This document shows positions 7,996 through 16,187 of a stretch of 64,000 nt of DNA, piece by piece. The notes beneath the pieces are model-generated. The model did no database searches. It saw only the letters and a list, made by a program, of their open reading frames with translations, and was not told where the DNA came from. This stretch comes from Nocardiopsis_B sediminis (GTDB lineage Bacteria > Actinomycetota > Actinomycetes > Streptosporangiales > Streptosporangiaceae). The stretch spans positions 212,452 to 276,451 of the forward strand of contig NZ_JBHSBH010000005.1 in assembly GCF_042650565.1 (NCBI RefSeq), written 5' to 3'. The translations under genes and the position numbers were made by a program. Position 1 is the first letter of the stretch. Each line of letters starts with the position of its first letter.

Positions 7996-8976
7996 ATGGA
8001 GATCCTCACCCAACCGCCGGCGGCCGGCACATCCCCGGCCGAGCCCGCGCCGATGCTCGACGTGGACTACGACCGCACCGTCTCGCGTGCCATGGTGCAC
8101 CGCTGGTCGCTGTCCGAGGTCTTCCTGACCGACTCGCGCCCCGTGGACGAGACGCGGTTCGTCGCCGCGGCGCAGCTCCCGCTGTCCCACGCCTACTTCG
8201 GCGACCACCCGGGCCTGCCTGCGGCGCACGACCCGCTGCTGGTACTGGAGGCCTGCCGCCAGGCGGTCACCAACGCCGCCCACGTCCACCACGACCTCCC
8301 GGCGTCCACCACCTTCATGGTGACGTCGTGGATGCTGGACATCGCCGACCAGGACGCGATGGCCCACGGGGTGCGGCCCGGCAGCCTCTACATCGAGGGC
8401 GAGGTGACCACCCGGCAGAAGCGGGGCGGGCGGCTGCGGCGGCTGGTGTTCGAGATGGACCTGCGCCTGGACGGCCGCCCCCTGGGCCGGCTGTCCATGG
8501 ACGTCAGCTGCACGCCCACCGACCAGTACCACGCGCTGCGCGGCATGCAGCGGGGCGGCGAGGTGCCCAACGCCTTCGCCCTGCCCGCCGACCCGGCGGC
8601 CGAGCCGCTGGACCCGGCCCGGGTCCACCGCCGCGACCCGGTGAACTCGGTACTCGACGGGGTCGTGCACACGGACGAAGGGGTGGAGGCGCTGCTGAGC
8701 CCCCGCTCGTTCCGCAACCGCAGCATGTACGACCACCCCTACGACCACGTGCCCGCCATGGTCTTCAGCGAGGCGGCCCGCCAGATCACCCACCTCCTCA
8801 CCGCCGAGGAGACGCCCCGCCCGGTCGTCCGGCTCGACGGGGAGTTCCGCAAATTCGCCGAGCTCGACGCCCCCGTGGCACTGGCCGGCGCCCCGGCCCC
8901 CGAGCCGGACACCTACCGGCTGACGGCCGTCCAGCAGGATGATGTCGTCGCGGACATCACCGTCGTCCTGGGGTGA
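7996..8976 (+). CDS. AfsA-family double-hotdog protein (butyrolactone synthase-like)
   Basis: A 326-residue protein with two AfsA hotdog domains (roughly residues 25-165 and 205-325). The first has MVHRWSLSEVFLTD, the AQLPLSHAYFGDH segment and HDPLLVLEACRQAVTN. The second has MYDHPYDHVPAMVFSEAARQ. These match the (E)xxRQ-containing halves of AfsA, which joins a beta-ketoacyl-ACP to dihydroxyacetone phosphate, the first step to gamma-butyrolactone signals. GGAGA lies before ATG 7996. Its place directly after a dedicated ACP/KS/CLF set is unusual, since classical AfsA takes its substrate from fatty acid synthesis. The acceptor could be another phosphorylated triose. Confidence 0.87.
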   Translation: MEILTQPPAAGTSPAEPAPMLDVDYDRTVSRAMVHRWSLSEVFLTDSRPVDETRFVAAAQLPLSHAYFGDHPGLPAAHDPLLVLEACRQAVTNAAHVHHDLPASTTFMVTSWMLDIADQDAMAHGVRPGSLYIEGEVTTRQKRGGRLRRLVFEMDLRLDGRPLGRLSMDVSCTPTDQYHALRGMQRGGEVPNAFALPADPAAEPLDPARVHRRDPVNSVLDGVVHTDEGVEALLSPRSFRNRSMYDHPYDHVPAMVFSEAARQITHLLTAEETPRPVVRLDGEFRKFAELDAPVALAGAPAPEPDTYRLTAVQQDDVVADITVVLG

Positions 8977-9087
8977 GGAGTGCCGGTCCCGCCGGCCCCT
9001 CCTGTCCCGCCGCCCCCTCCGCCTCTCTCCCGGTCCCTGCCCCGACACCCGCATCCCCGAACCGCCCACTTCGCCCAGGAGGCCCCC

Positions 9088-9774
9088 ATGCCGGCCGAGA
9101 CCGCGGCCCCGCGCGCCCTCGCGTTCTTCGACGTCGACGAGACGCTCATCACCATCAAGAGCATGTTCGACTTCTACGACTTCTTCCTCGCGGCCATCGG
9201 CCACAGCGAGGACGAGCAGGCCCGGCTGCGCGAGCAGGCCCGGTCCCTGCTGAAGCCCGGGATGCCCCGCAAGGAGGGCAACCGGCTGTTCTACCGGCGC
9301 TTCGCCGGGTACAGCACGGCCGAGGTCGCCAAGCACGGGCAGGCGTGGTTCGACAAGCGCCTGGCCGAGGGCGGCCTGTTCAACGGCGACGTCCTGGCGG
9401 CGCTGCGGCGGCACCGCGCGGCCGGCCTCAACACGGTGCTGGTGTCGGGCTCGTTCACCGCGTGCCTGGACCCGGTGGCCGAGCACGCCGGCGCCGACGC
9501 CGTGCTGTGCACCCGGCTGGAGGAGCAGGGCGGCGTCTACACCGGCGAGGTCCTGCGGTCGATGATCGGCGACGGCAAGGCGCGGTCGGCCCGCGAGCTG
9601 ATCACCGAGCTGGGGGTGTCGGCGGCCGACTGCCACGCCTACGGCGACCACACCTCCGACCTGGAACTGCTCACCCTGGTCGGGCACCCGGTGGTCGTGG
9701 GCGACAACGCCGAGATGCGGACGGAGGCGGCCGCCAACGGCTGGCCCGTCCTTGAAGGGCTCCCCGCCGCCTGA
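9088..9774 (+). CDS. HAD-IB (SerB-like) phosphatase
   Basis: A 228-residue haloacid-dehalogenase superfamily phosphohydrolase. Motif I is FFDVDETL (Asp15 nucleophile, Asp17 acid/base), motif II is LVSGSF, motif III the Lys of DGKARSA and motif IV GDHTSDLELL. The ATG at 9088 is preceded by AGGAGG; longer in-frame readings through the Pro-rich 8980-9087 stretch are unlikely. In the gamma-butyrolactone route a phosphatase must remove the phosphate brought in by dihydroxyacetone phosphate, and this gene is well placed to do that. The link is inference. Cytoplasmic. Confidence 0.88.
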   Translation: MPAETAAPRALAFFDVDETLITIKSMFDFYDFFLAAIGHSEDEQARLREQARSLLKPGMPRKEGNRLFYRRFAGYSTAEVAKHGQAWFDKRLAEGGLFNGDVLAALRRHRAAGLNTVLVSGSFTACLDPVAEHAGADAVLCTRLEEQGGVYTGEVLRSMIGDGKARSARELITELGVSAADCHAYGDHTSDLELLTLVGHPVVVGDNAEMRTEAAANGWPVLEGLPAA

Positions 9775-9865
9775 GCAGCGGTGAACGCCGGTGACCCGCC
9801 CGCGGACAGCGGGCGGCCCTCACCGGCGTCGTCCATGTGAGAACCAGAGAGGGTGTCAGGTCGAC

Positions 9866-11650
9866 ATGCGCAGGGTACTCATCGCCAACCGCGGAGAGAT
9901 CGCGGTCCGCATCGCCCGGGCGTGCCGGGACGCCGGGCTCGACAGCGTCGCCGTCTACGCCGACCCCGACCGGGACGCCCCGCACGTGCGCGCGGCCTCC
10001 GAGGCGCACGCGCTCGGGGGCGGGACGCCGGCCGACTCCTACCTGGACGGGGAGAAGGTCCTGAAGGCGGCCGAGGCCGCGGGCGCCGATGCCGTGCATC
10101 CGGGGTACGGGTTCCTCGCCGAGAACGCCGATTTCGCCCAGGCGGTGATCGACGCCGGGCTGACCTGGATCGGCCCGCCGCCCGACGCCATCCGCGCCCT
10201 CGGCGACAAGGTGCAGGCCCGCCACATCGCGCAGAAGGTCGGCGCCCCGCTGGTGGCCGGCACCGCCGACCCGGTCTCGGGCGCCGCCGAGGTCGTGGCC
10301 TTCGCCGAGGAGCACGGGCTGCCGATCGCGATCAAGGCCGCCTTCGGCGGCGGCGGCCGCGGGCTCAAGGTCGCCCGCGCCCTGGAGGAGATCCCGGAGC
10401 TGTACGAGTCGGCGGTGCGCGAGGCGGTGACGGCGTTCGGCCGGGGCGAGTGCTTCGTCGAGCGCTACCTCGACCGCCCGCGCCACGTCGAGACCCAGTG
10501 CCTGGCCGACGCCCACGGCAACGTCGTCGTGGTCTCCACCCGCGACTGCTCCCTCCAGCGCCGCCACCAGAAGCTCGTGGAGGAGGCGCCCGCGCCCTAC
10601 CTCACCGAGGAGCAGACCGCGGCGCTGTACCGGGCGTCCAAGGACATCCTGCGCGAGGCGGGCTACGTGGGGGCGGGCACCTGCGAGTTCCTCGTCGGCG
10701 CCGACGGCACGGTCTCCTTCCTGGAGGTCAACACCCGGCTCCAGGTCGAGCACCCGGTCACCGAGGAGGTGACCGGCATCGACCTGGTGCGCGAGATGTT
10801 CCGCATCGCCGACGGCGAAGAGCTCGGCTACACCGACCCGGAGGTGCGCGGGCACGCACTGGAGTTCCGGATCAACGGCGAGGACCCCGGCCGGGGGTTC
10901 CTCCCGGCGCCGGGCACAGTGGCGGTGTGGCGGCCGCCGTCGGGGCCCGGGGTGCGGCTGGACTCCGGCGTCGAGGCCGGGACCGTCATCGGCGCGAACT
11001 GGGATTCGCTGCTCGCCAAGCTCATCGTCACCGGGCGCGACCGCCGCCAGGCGCTGGAGCGCGCGGCGCGCGCCCTGGCCGAGTTCGAGGTGGGCGGGAT
11101 GGCGACCGCGCTGCCCTTCCACCGCGCGGTGGTCGCCGACCCCGCGTTCGCGCCCGAGACCGGCGGCGGGAGCGGCCCGTTCACGGTGCACACCCGCTGG
11201 ATCGAGAGCGGCTTCGGCGGGCGGATCGACCCGTGGGAGGGCGCACCGGCCGAGGAGGGCGACCCCGCCGGCGAACGCGCCACGGCAGTGGTGGAGATCG
11301 GCGGCAAGCGCATCGAGGTGACGTTCCCCGCCGGCCTGGCCGCGGCGACCGGTCCCGGAACCCCCGCTGCGGGCCCGGCCCGCCCCCGCCCGCGCCGCTC
11401 CGCCCGAACGGGGGCGGCGGGGGGCGCGGCATCGGGGGCGGTGCTGGCCTCGCCGATGCAGGGCACCGTGGTGAAGGTCGCGGTCGCCGACGGCGACACC
11501 GTCGAAGAGGGCGACCTGATCCTGGTCATGGAGGCCATGAAGATGGAGCAGCAGATCACGGCCCACCGATCGGGCCCGGTGAGCGGGCTCGCGGCGGCAC
11601 TGGGCGACACCCTGGCCTCGGGCGCGGCGATCTGCACGATCGGCGCGTGA
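9866..11650 (+). CDS. Acyl-CoA carboxylase alpha chain (biotin carboxylase plus BCCP)
   Basis: A 594-residue fused biotin carboxylase/biotin carboxyl carrier protein of the actinobacterial AccA3/AccA2 type. It carboxylates biotin with ATP and bicarbonate for transfer to acetyl-, propionyl- or longer acyl-CoA by a separate beta subunit. The start ATG 9866 (MRRVLIANRGEIAVRIA) matches the family. The ATP-grasp loop GGGGRGLKVA, the EVNTRLQVEHPVTE active-site stretch and the biotinyl Lys559 in EAMKMEQ are present, with a Pro/Ala/Arg-rich linker before the carrier domain. No carboxyltransferase beta gene is adjacent. It follows the phosphatase by 91 nt and may supply malonyl units to the locus, or be housekeeping. 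Confidence 0.93.
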   Translation: MRRVLIANRGEIAVRIARACRDAGLDSVAVYADPDRDAPHVRAASEAHALGGGTPADSYLDGEKVLKAAEAAGADAVHPGYGFLAENADFAQAVIDAGLTWIGPPPDAIRALGDKVQARHIAQKVGAPLVAGTADPVSGAAEVVAFAEEHGLPIAIKAAFGGGGRGLKVARALEEIPELYESAVREAVTAFGRGECFVERYLDRPRHVETQCLADAHGNVVVVSTRDCSLQRRHQKLVEEAPAPYLTEEQTAALYRASKDILREAGYVGAGTCEFLVGADGTVSFLEVNTRLQVEHPVTEEVTGIDLVREMFRIADGEELGYTDPEVRGHALEFRINGEDPGRGFLPAPGTVAVWRPPSGPGVRLDSGVEAGTVIGANWDSLLAKLIVTGRDRRQALERAARALAEFEVGGMATALPFHRAVVADPAFAPETGGGSGPFTVHTRWIESGFGGRIDPWEGAPAEEGDPAGERATAVVEIGGKRIEVTFPAGLAAATGPGTPAAGPARPRPRRSARTGAAGGAASGAVLASPMQGTVVKVAVADGDTVEEGDLILVMEAMKMEQQITAHRSGPVSGLAAALGDTLASGAAICTIGA

Positions 11651-11696
11651 CCAGGCGGGCCCCGGAAGAACGAAGAACCGTGACCAGGCGGGCCCC
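11647..11696 (+). repeat. 17-bp direct repeat downstream of the carboxylase
   Basis: GTGACCAGGCGGGCCCC occurs at 11647-11663 (overlapping the carboxylase stop) and again at 11680-11696. It is followed by iterations of GAAGAAC(A/G)C up to about 11734. The block looks like a local slippage duplication and codes for nothing recognisable. Confidence 0.75.
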
Positions 11697-11733
11697 TGGA
11701 GAAGCGAAGAACACTGAAGAACACCGAAGAACA

Positions 11734-11776
11734 CCTTGGGCGGCGGCATCCGCGGGAGCGGTGCCGCCGCCCAAGG
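11734..11776 (+). terminator. Hairpin, likely terminator of the AfsA/carboxylase operon
   Basis: A perfect 15-bp stem (11734-11748 with 11762-11776, CCTTGGGCGGCGGCA and its complement) with a 13-nt loop. There is no T run, as is usual for high-GC actinomycete terminators. Confidence 0.75.
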
Positions 11777-11848
11777 CCACCCGGACCGCGGAGCGACGCC
11801 GTGCCCCGTCCTGACTCGGCGGCGCGCACGGCCGGGTGGAGACGGCGG

Positions 11849-11880
11849 GCGGAGGTGCGGTGCCGCCACCGCACCTCCGC
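11849..11880 (-). terminator. Hairpin, likely terminator of the first cyclase gene
   Basis: A perfect 12-bp stem (11849-11860 with 11869-11880, GCGGAGGTGCGG and its complement), 6 nt from the stop of the minus-strand cyclase-family gene. With the hairpin at 11734-11776 it separates two converging transcripts. Confidence 0.75.
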
Positions 11881-11886
11881 CGTCGT

Positions 11887-12843
11887 TCACGCGAACGCGA
11901 AGACCCGGACCTGGCCGCCCGACCCGCCGCGGTTCTTCGGCGCGCCCACCACGATGGTCGCCCCGCGCGAGGGGACGGTGTCGAGGTTGTTCAGGCACTC
12001 CACGAGGTAGAGCCCCGCGGGCAGCAGGATCTGGTGGGCGTCGGGGGCCTCGGCGATCCCCTGGTCGAGGCCGGTGGTGTCGACGCCGGCGCCCACGATG
12101 GAGCGCCTCTCCACCAGGTAGGCGGCGGCTTCTGCGGAGAACCCGGGCCAGTGGAAGAGGCCGTCGGAGCCCTCGTTGAGGAACGCGTCGGGCACGTCCA
12201 CCCGCGCGGCCCACCCGGAGTCCATGGCGACGAACGCCCCGTTGGGGATCGCGCCGTACCTCCTCTCGTGCGCACGGATGTCCTCGACCGTGACGACGGT
12301 GTCGGGGTCCTCGGCGGCACGGTCGGCGATGTGCAGCACGCACAGGGGCGCGACCAGGCTCTCGACGGGCATCTCCTCGATCGTGGCGCCGCCCTCGACG
12401 TAGTGGGCGGGGGCGTCGATGTGGGTCCCGACGTGCTCGCCGAGGGTGACGTTGCGCGAGTAGAAGCCGTGTTCGCCGATGGAGTGCGTGTCCTCGAAGA
12501 CCGGCCGGTCCATGGCGGGGTAGAAGTAGGGGAAGTCCGGGCTGAGCGTGTGGGTGAGGTCCTTGACCGTCCCGGAGAGCACACCGCTGGTGTCGGCGTG
12601 GGCGGCCACACCGGCGGGGAGCATGGACAGCGCGGCGGCGATCCCGGAAGCGCCGGAGAAGCGGAACATGTTGCGGCGGGAGAACGCCCGGGAGGCGAGC
12701 GAACGACGCTCGGCCTCGGGGTCGCCGGAGATCTGGACGGTGCCGTTAGGACCCGTACGCCGGACATAGGGGTTGGCGTCACCGACGGGTAGGCCCGAGG
12801 ACGTTCCGTAGTCGATCTGCCGCATGACATCTGCACCGCACAT
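11887..12843 (-). CDS. Tat-type cyclase family protein (kynurenine formamidase-like), copy 1
   Basis: A 318-residue metal-dependent hydrolase of the cyclase/kynurenine formamidase family (PF04199), recognised by EHVGTHIDAPAHY (the HxGTHxDxPxH metal-binding motif) and DLTHTLSPDFP. A twin-arginine signal-like stretch SRRNMFRFSGASG, then a hydrophobic run ending near AHA, occurs about 55-85 residues in, so export by Tat is likely but after an unusually long N-terminal segment. I start at ATG 12843 (MCGADVMRQIDYG) with GAAAGG upstream, because the same opening is conserved in the neighbouring copy. Substrate unknown. It shares most of its sequence with the next gene, so the pair arose by tandem duplication. 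Confidence 0.85.
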   Translation of the reverse strand: MCGADVMRQIDYGTSSGLPVGDANPYVRRTGPNGTVQISGDPEAERRSLASRAFSRRNMFRFSGASGIAAALSMLPAGVAAHADTSGVLSGTVKDLTHTLSPDFPYFYPAMDRPVFEDTHSIGEHGFYSRNVTLGEHVGTHIDAPAHYVEGGATIEEMPVESLVAPLCVLHIADRAAEDPDTVVTVEDIRAHERRYGAIPNGAFVAMDSGWAARVDVPDAFLNEGSDGLFHWPGFSAEAAAYLVERRSIVGAGVDTTGLDQGIAEAPDAHQILLPAGLYLVECLNNLDTVPSRGATIVVGAPKNRGGSGGQVRVFAFA

Positions 12844-13056
12844 GGCAGGGCCTTTCAATGGGGAGACAGTGGTGGCCTTGGAAGTGCGGCTGTAGAGCGC
12901 TCTGCCAGCACACTGATGACCCTAAGACATCTGAGACTTCCCTGTCCACTTAATCTGAGAACAAGGAGTCCGCTTAGTGGTCAGCCACCCCGGCCGCCAC
13001 CCCCGCCTCCGGCCCCCGTGGACTTCCCCCGGAACGCAGAAAAGCCCCCGCCACCA

Positions 13057-13092
13057 CGACGACCCCGCCCGGGAGGAAGGACGGGGTCGTCG
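13057..13092 (-). terminator. Hairpin downstream of the second cyclase gene
   Basis: An 11-bp perfect stem (13057-13067 with 13082-13092, CGACGACCCCG and its complement) 57 nt past the stop of the minus-strand cyclase copy 2. The rest of 12844-13148 is the promoter region of copy 1 plus an AT-richer stretch around 12900-12970, with no gene visible. Confidence 0.75.
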
Positions 13093-13148
13093 CAGGGGGG
13101 CCGTCGTCGGCCGCACGCGGGCCGAAGGCCGGCGCCGCGCGGCCGGGC

Positions 13149-14108
13149 TCAGGTGAGGGCGAAGACCCGGGCCGGGCCGCCGAAGCCGCCGCGGTGCTTG
13201 GGGGCGCCCACGACGATGGTCGCGCCGCGGTCGGGGACGCTGCCCAGGTTGTTCAGGTTCTCGATCCCGTAGTGGCCCGTGGGCAGCAGGATCTGGTGGC
13301 ACTCCGGCCCGTCGTTCACGCCCGCGTCCAGGCTCGTGGTGTCGGCGCCGATGCCCACGATGCCCCGCTGGTCGACCAGGAAGGCGGTGGCGTCCGCACC
13401 GAACCCGGGCCAGCGGAAGGTGCCGTCGGGCTGCTCGTTGAGGTACTCCCCCGGCCGGTCCACCCGCGCGCTCCACCCGGAGTCCATGGCGACGAAGGCG
13501 CCACTGGGGATCCTGCCGTAGGTGCGCTCGTGCTGACGGATGTCGTCGACGTTGAGGAGCGTGTTGTCGTCCTCGGCGGCGCGGTCGGCGATGCGGATGA
13601 CGCGCAGCGGCGCGATGAGCTGGTTGGGCTCGATCTCGTCGACGTAGGGGCCCTGGCCGTCCTTGAAGTGGGCGGGGGCGTCGATGTGGGTGCCGCTGTG
13701 CTCGTCGAGCGTCATGATCAGCGTGTTGAAGCCCTCTTCGCCGATGACGTGGTGGGGCTCGTAGCTGGGCGGGTCGGCCAGCGGGTAGAAGATCGGGAAG
13801 TCGGGGCTGAGCGTGTGGGTGAGGTCGGTGACCGTGGCGTTGGCCAGGCCCCGGCTGTCCGCGTAGGCGGCTGCACCGGTGGGCAGCAGCGACAGCACAG
13901 CGGCCGCACCCCCGGCGCCGCCGAGCTTGAACATGTTGCGCCGCGAGAACATGCCCGCCGACACCCGCGGGCCGGGGGCCTCGACCTCGCCGGCGATCTG
14001 TACCCGGCCGTCCTTCCCGGCCCGGCGCACGTGCGGATTGGCATCACCGAGCGGCTTGGCACCGGCCTCGCCGTAGTCGATCTGTCGCATCACATCGGCA
14101 CCGCACAC
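13149..14108 (-). CDS. Tat-type cyclase family protein, copy 2
   Basis: A 319-residue paralogue of the gene at 11887-12843 with the same architecture: conserved N-terminal CGADVMRQIDYG, about 50 variable residues, a twin-arginine stretch FSRRNMFKLGGAG with a hydrophobic core ending near AYA, then the cyclase domain with EHSGTHIDAPAHF. I start at GTG 14108 because it gives the same first residues as copy 1; an alternative ATG directly before the SRRN motif would make a conventional Tat signal but discard the conserved start. The family hydrolyses cyclic imides, lactones or N-formyl groups; the actual substrate is unknown. Both copies end in GGATIVVGAPK(N/H)RGG. Confidence 0.85.
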   Translation of the reverse strand: MCGADVMRQIDYGEAGAKPLGDANPHVRRAGKDGRVQIAGEVEAPGPRVSAGMFSRRNMFKLGGAGGAAAVLSLLPTGAAAYADSRGLANATVTDLTHTLSPDFPIFYPLADPPSYEPHHVIGEEGFNTLIMTLDEHSGTHIDAPAHFKDGQGPYVDEIEPNQLIAPLRVIRIADRAAEDDNTLLNVDDIRQHERTYGRIPSGAFVAMDSGWSARVDRPGEYLNEQPDGTFRWPGFGADATAFLVDQRGIVGIGADTTSLDAGVNDGPECHQILLPTGHYGIENLNNLGSVPDRGATIVVGAPKHRGGFGGPARVFALT

Positions 14109-14447
14109 GGGCCCCACCCCTTCGGTCGGAACTATTCGAATGCTGATAAGCATCTGGAGTCTGTGCAATCTCCATGACCTGATGAGCGTAAGGCATGGTT
14201 CGGTTGGATGTCGAGCCATTCGGTAGCCATGGGCGCGAAGGATAAGCGGACTCGTTAGTCCATTCGGACAAGATCGTCCGATTCGGCTGTGCAGTGCGGC
14301 GATCGACCACCGGACATGACGAAGGCCCCCACTCCCGCGGAAGGGAAGAGGAGGCCGGAGAGGGACGCAGACGCTACAGCGAGTCGAGATCAGCCAACAG
14401 CGCCCGCCACTCGGAAGGGTGAAGGCTTGGGGACCCGCCCCGCGTCT
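14109..14447. other. 339-nt intergenic region, AT-richer, no gene seen
   Basis: This lies between the cyclase copy 2 start and the end of the TipA-like regulator. The stretch 14110-14290 is clearly lower in GC and contains small inverted repeats: GGACT/AGTCC at 14248-14261 and CGGAC/GTCCG at 14265-14280. It must hold the cyclase promoter and probably an operator. I see no convincing coding sequence. Confidence 0.6.
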
Positions 14448-15251
14448 CTACTGCCAGGTCGCGGCGTCGGGGTCGATGCCATGGGTGCGCGCGCTGGCGT
14501 CGATGATCCGACGGAACCAGCCGGCGAGGCCGGCGCGGATGCCGTCGTAGTGGGCGGCGAAGCCCGGATCGGCCTCGAACATGCGGCCGAGGCAGACCTG
14601 CATCTGCCTGGTGAGGGGAAAGTACGAAGCGAAAAGCTCGCGATGCCGCTCGACGAGGTGATTGGCTTCCGGGCTGCCGGGGGTGATGCCCTCGTCCATC
14701 GCATCCCTGAGGGCGTGGTCGAGGTCGGCAACGGCGTCGGCGATGGCCTGCCATTCCTCCGGACTGCGAGAGGCCGCGCGCTCGGCGTACTGCTGCCATT
14801 GCGTCGTGTCCCCGTAGCGCCGACGGGCCTGAGCGGGCCAGTCCGGGTTCCACTGGGGGCCGAATATCGCGGCCTGCTGCTCTACGGTCAGCAGCAGGCC
14901 GCGCTCGTGGGCGTCGATCATCCGGTCCAGTCCGGTACTGAGCTGCCGGAGGCGGTCGATCCGCTCGGTCACCTGGGTGCGCTGCGCGCGCAATGCGCCG
15001 GGAACGTCCGCGGCCGAGTCGTCCAAGAGGGCCCCGATCCTGTCCAGGCCGAGTCCGAGCTCACGGTAGACGACGATGCGGTGGAGGCGTTCCAGGTCAC
15101 CGGCGGTGTAGAGCCGGTACCCGGCGGCCGTGCGCAGCGACGGTCGCGCCAGACCGATCTCATCCCAGTGGTGGAGCGCGCGGACCGTCACGCCCAGGCG
15201 CGCCGAGACCTGACCGACGGTCAGGCCATCGGCGTCAGTGGGATCAGGCAT
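14448..15251 (-). CDS. MerR-family, TipA-like drug-sensing regulator
   Basis: A 267-residue regulator with an N-terminal MerR winged helix (LTVGQVSARLGVTVRALHHWDEIGL, then AGYRLYTAGDLERLHRI), a dimerisation helix, and a C-terminal TipAS-like domain (from about residue 150) with HRELFASYFPLTRQMQVCLGRMFEADPGFAAHYD. TipAS domains bind thiopeptides and other multidrug ligands, so the protein likely activates a promoter on drug binding. ATG 15251 has GGGGAG upstream, and its start overlaps the stop of the VOC gene by 8 nt, so the two are translated together as VOC then regulator. A Cys for covalent thiopeptide capture is not obvious. Confidence 0.9.
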   Translation of the reverse strand: MPDPTDADGLTVGQVSARLGVTVRALHHWDEIGLARPSLRTAAGYRLYTAGDLERLHRIVVYRELGLGLDRIGALLDDSAADVPGALRAQRTQVTERIDRLRQLSTGLDRMIDAHERGLLLTVEQQAAIFGPQWNPDWPAQARRRYGDTTQWQQYAERAASRSPEEWQAIADAVADLDHALRDAMDEGITPGSPEANHLVERHRELFASYFPLTRQMQVCLGRMFEADPGFAAHYDGIRAGLAGWFRRIIDASARTHGIDPDAATWQ

Positions 15252-15780
15252 GCTCCCCATTGTCGCCGCGGCCGAAGCCCGGTGGGGTGATCCCGATGGC
15301 CTCAAGGTTGCGCGCCTCCTGACTGGCCGGATCAAAGGGCTTCGCCGCGGTGAGGACGATCCGTGCGTTCTCGGGGGTGATCACCTCCACGTCGCGGGTG
15401 TTCCAGGGGGTATCCCGGGGACCGTCGACCGAGTCCGGGCGCACGGCGCGACAGGCCTCGACAATGGCGTCGACCTGTCCGAGCACGCACGCGAAACTGA
15501 CGCTCATCGCCGGTGCCTGCTCCGGAACGCTCTCCGCCGAGACGAGGAGTACGTCCTGGAACGCCCACCGGCGCAGATGCACGAGGGTGCCGGGGATACC
15601 GAACAGCTCGAAGAACCCGAGCCCACGAACCCAGAAGTCCGTCGACGCAGCCAGATCGCTCGTAGGGATCGTCGCGAACGCGGGCATTCCATAGATGCCA
15701 CGAAACGGCTCCGGCGGAACCGCATCCGGGCCGGGAGCGGGTACGGGGCTCACCTCAAAGGCGTTGTAGTAGTCGCTCAT
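15244..15780 (-). CDS. VOC (glyoxalase/bleomycin resistance) family protein
   Basis: A 178-residue vicinal-oxygen-chelate fold protein. MPAFATIPTSDLAASTDFWVRGLGFFELF and the later RRWAFQDVLLV stretch are typical of the first beta-alpha-beta-beta-beta module, and VITPENARIVL of the second. Such proteins sequester or modify drugs or small metabolites. The start ATG 15780 has GGAGAG upstream. It is co-transcribed with the TipA-like regulator downstream (8-nt overlap), which suggests a drug-response pair. Metal ligands are not clearly conserved, so a binding rather than catalytic role is possible. Confidence 0.82.
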   Translation of the reverse strand: MSDYYNAFEVSPVPAPGPDAVPPEPFRGIYGMPAFATIPTSDLAASTDFWVRGLGFFELFGIPGTLVHLRRWAFQDVLLVSAESVPEQAPAMSVSFACVLGQVDAIVEACRAVRPDSVDGPRDTPWNTRDVEVITPENARIVLTAAKPFDPASQEARNLEAIGITPPGFGRGDNGEHA

Positions 15781-15864
15781 GGGCCCCACTCTCCGGCCTC
15801 ACGCTACGTGAGGGTCAAGCCATGGCGGAGGCCACTCATACTCTCCTCCGGCCCTCACAGCTCG

Positions 15865-15958
15865 GGCTTAAAGCGGGCAGCGACGGCGGGTGGTGGTTCG
15901 GGGTGGCGCGGACCGGTCCGGGTGGGCGCGGGGTTGCCGTTCAAGCGGGCAGCGACGG
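15865..15958 (-). repeat. Left array: two units of the ~71-bp repeat
   Basis: Two copies of a 22-bp core (15865-15886 and 15937-15958, containing AAGCGGGCAGCGACGG) 72 bp apart, in the orientation opposite to the six copies at 17976-18352. The 50-nt spacer, reverse-complemented, matches the spacer at 18212-18260 at about 40 of 49 positions (one gap), so the whole unit, not only the core, is shared. The arrays flank the HNH gene as an inverted pair. Confidence 0.85.
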
Positions 15959-16152
15959 TGAGCAGTGGGCCCCGGCCGGTGGTCGCGTGGCCCGCGTGCG
16001 TGGTGTGCGGGTCGGGGCGGCCCGGGTGGTGGTGGGCGGAGGGGCCGCAGCCGGGCGGCGGCCCCCCGGTGGGGCCTGGGTGGGGGTGCCGGGCGTGCCC
16101 GGGTTTACGCCCCACCAGCACGAACCACCCAGAGAAATCATCAAATAACTCC

Positions 16153-16187
16153 TTGTGTTGCGAACAGGTGTTCGATAGAATGAGGTC
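16153..16187 (+). promoter_or_regulatory. SOS (LexA) box inside a leaderless promoter of the HNH gene
   Basis: TTGTGT (-35, 16153-16158) and TAGAAT (-10, 16176-16181) are separated by 17 bp. The spacer carries CGAACAGGTGTTCG (16161-16174), a perfect CGAAC-N4-GTTCG LexA box of the actinobacterial/Bacillus type. The ATG follows the -10 by 6 nt, so the mRNA should start at or next to the start codon. LexA bound here would block RNA polymerase; DNA damage should induce the gene. Confidence 0.88.
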
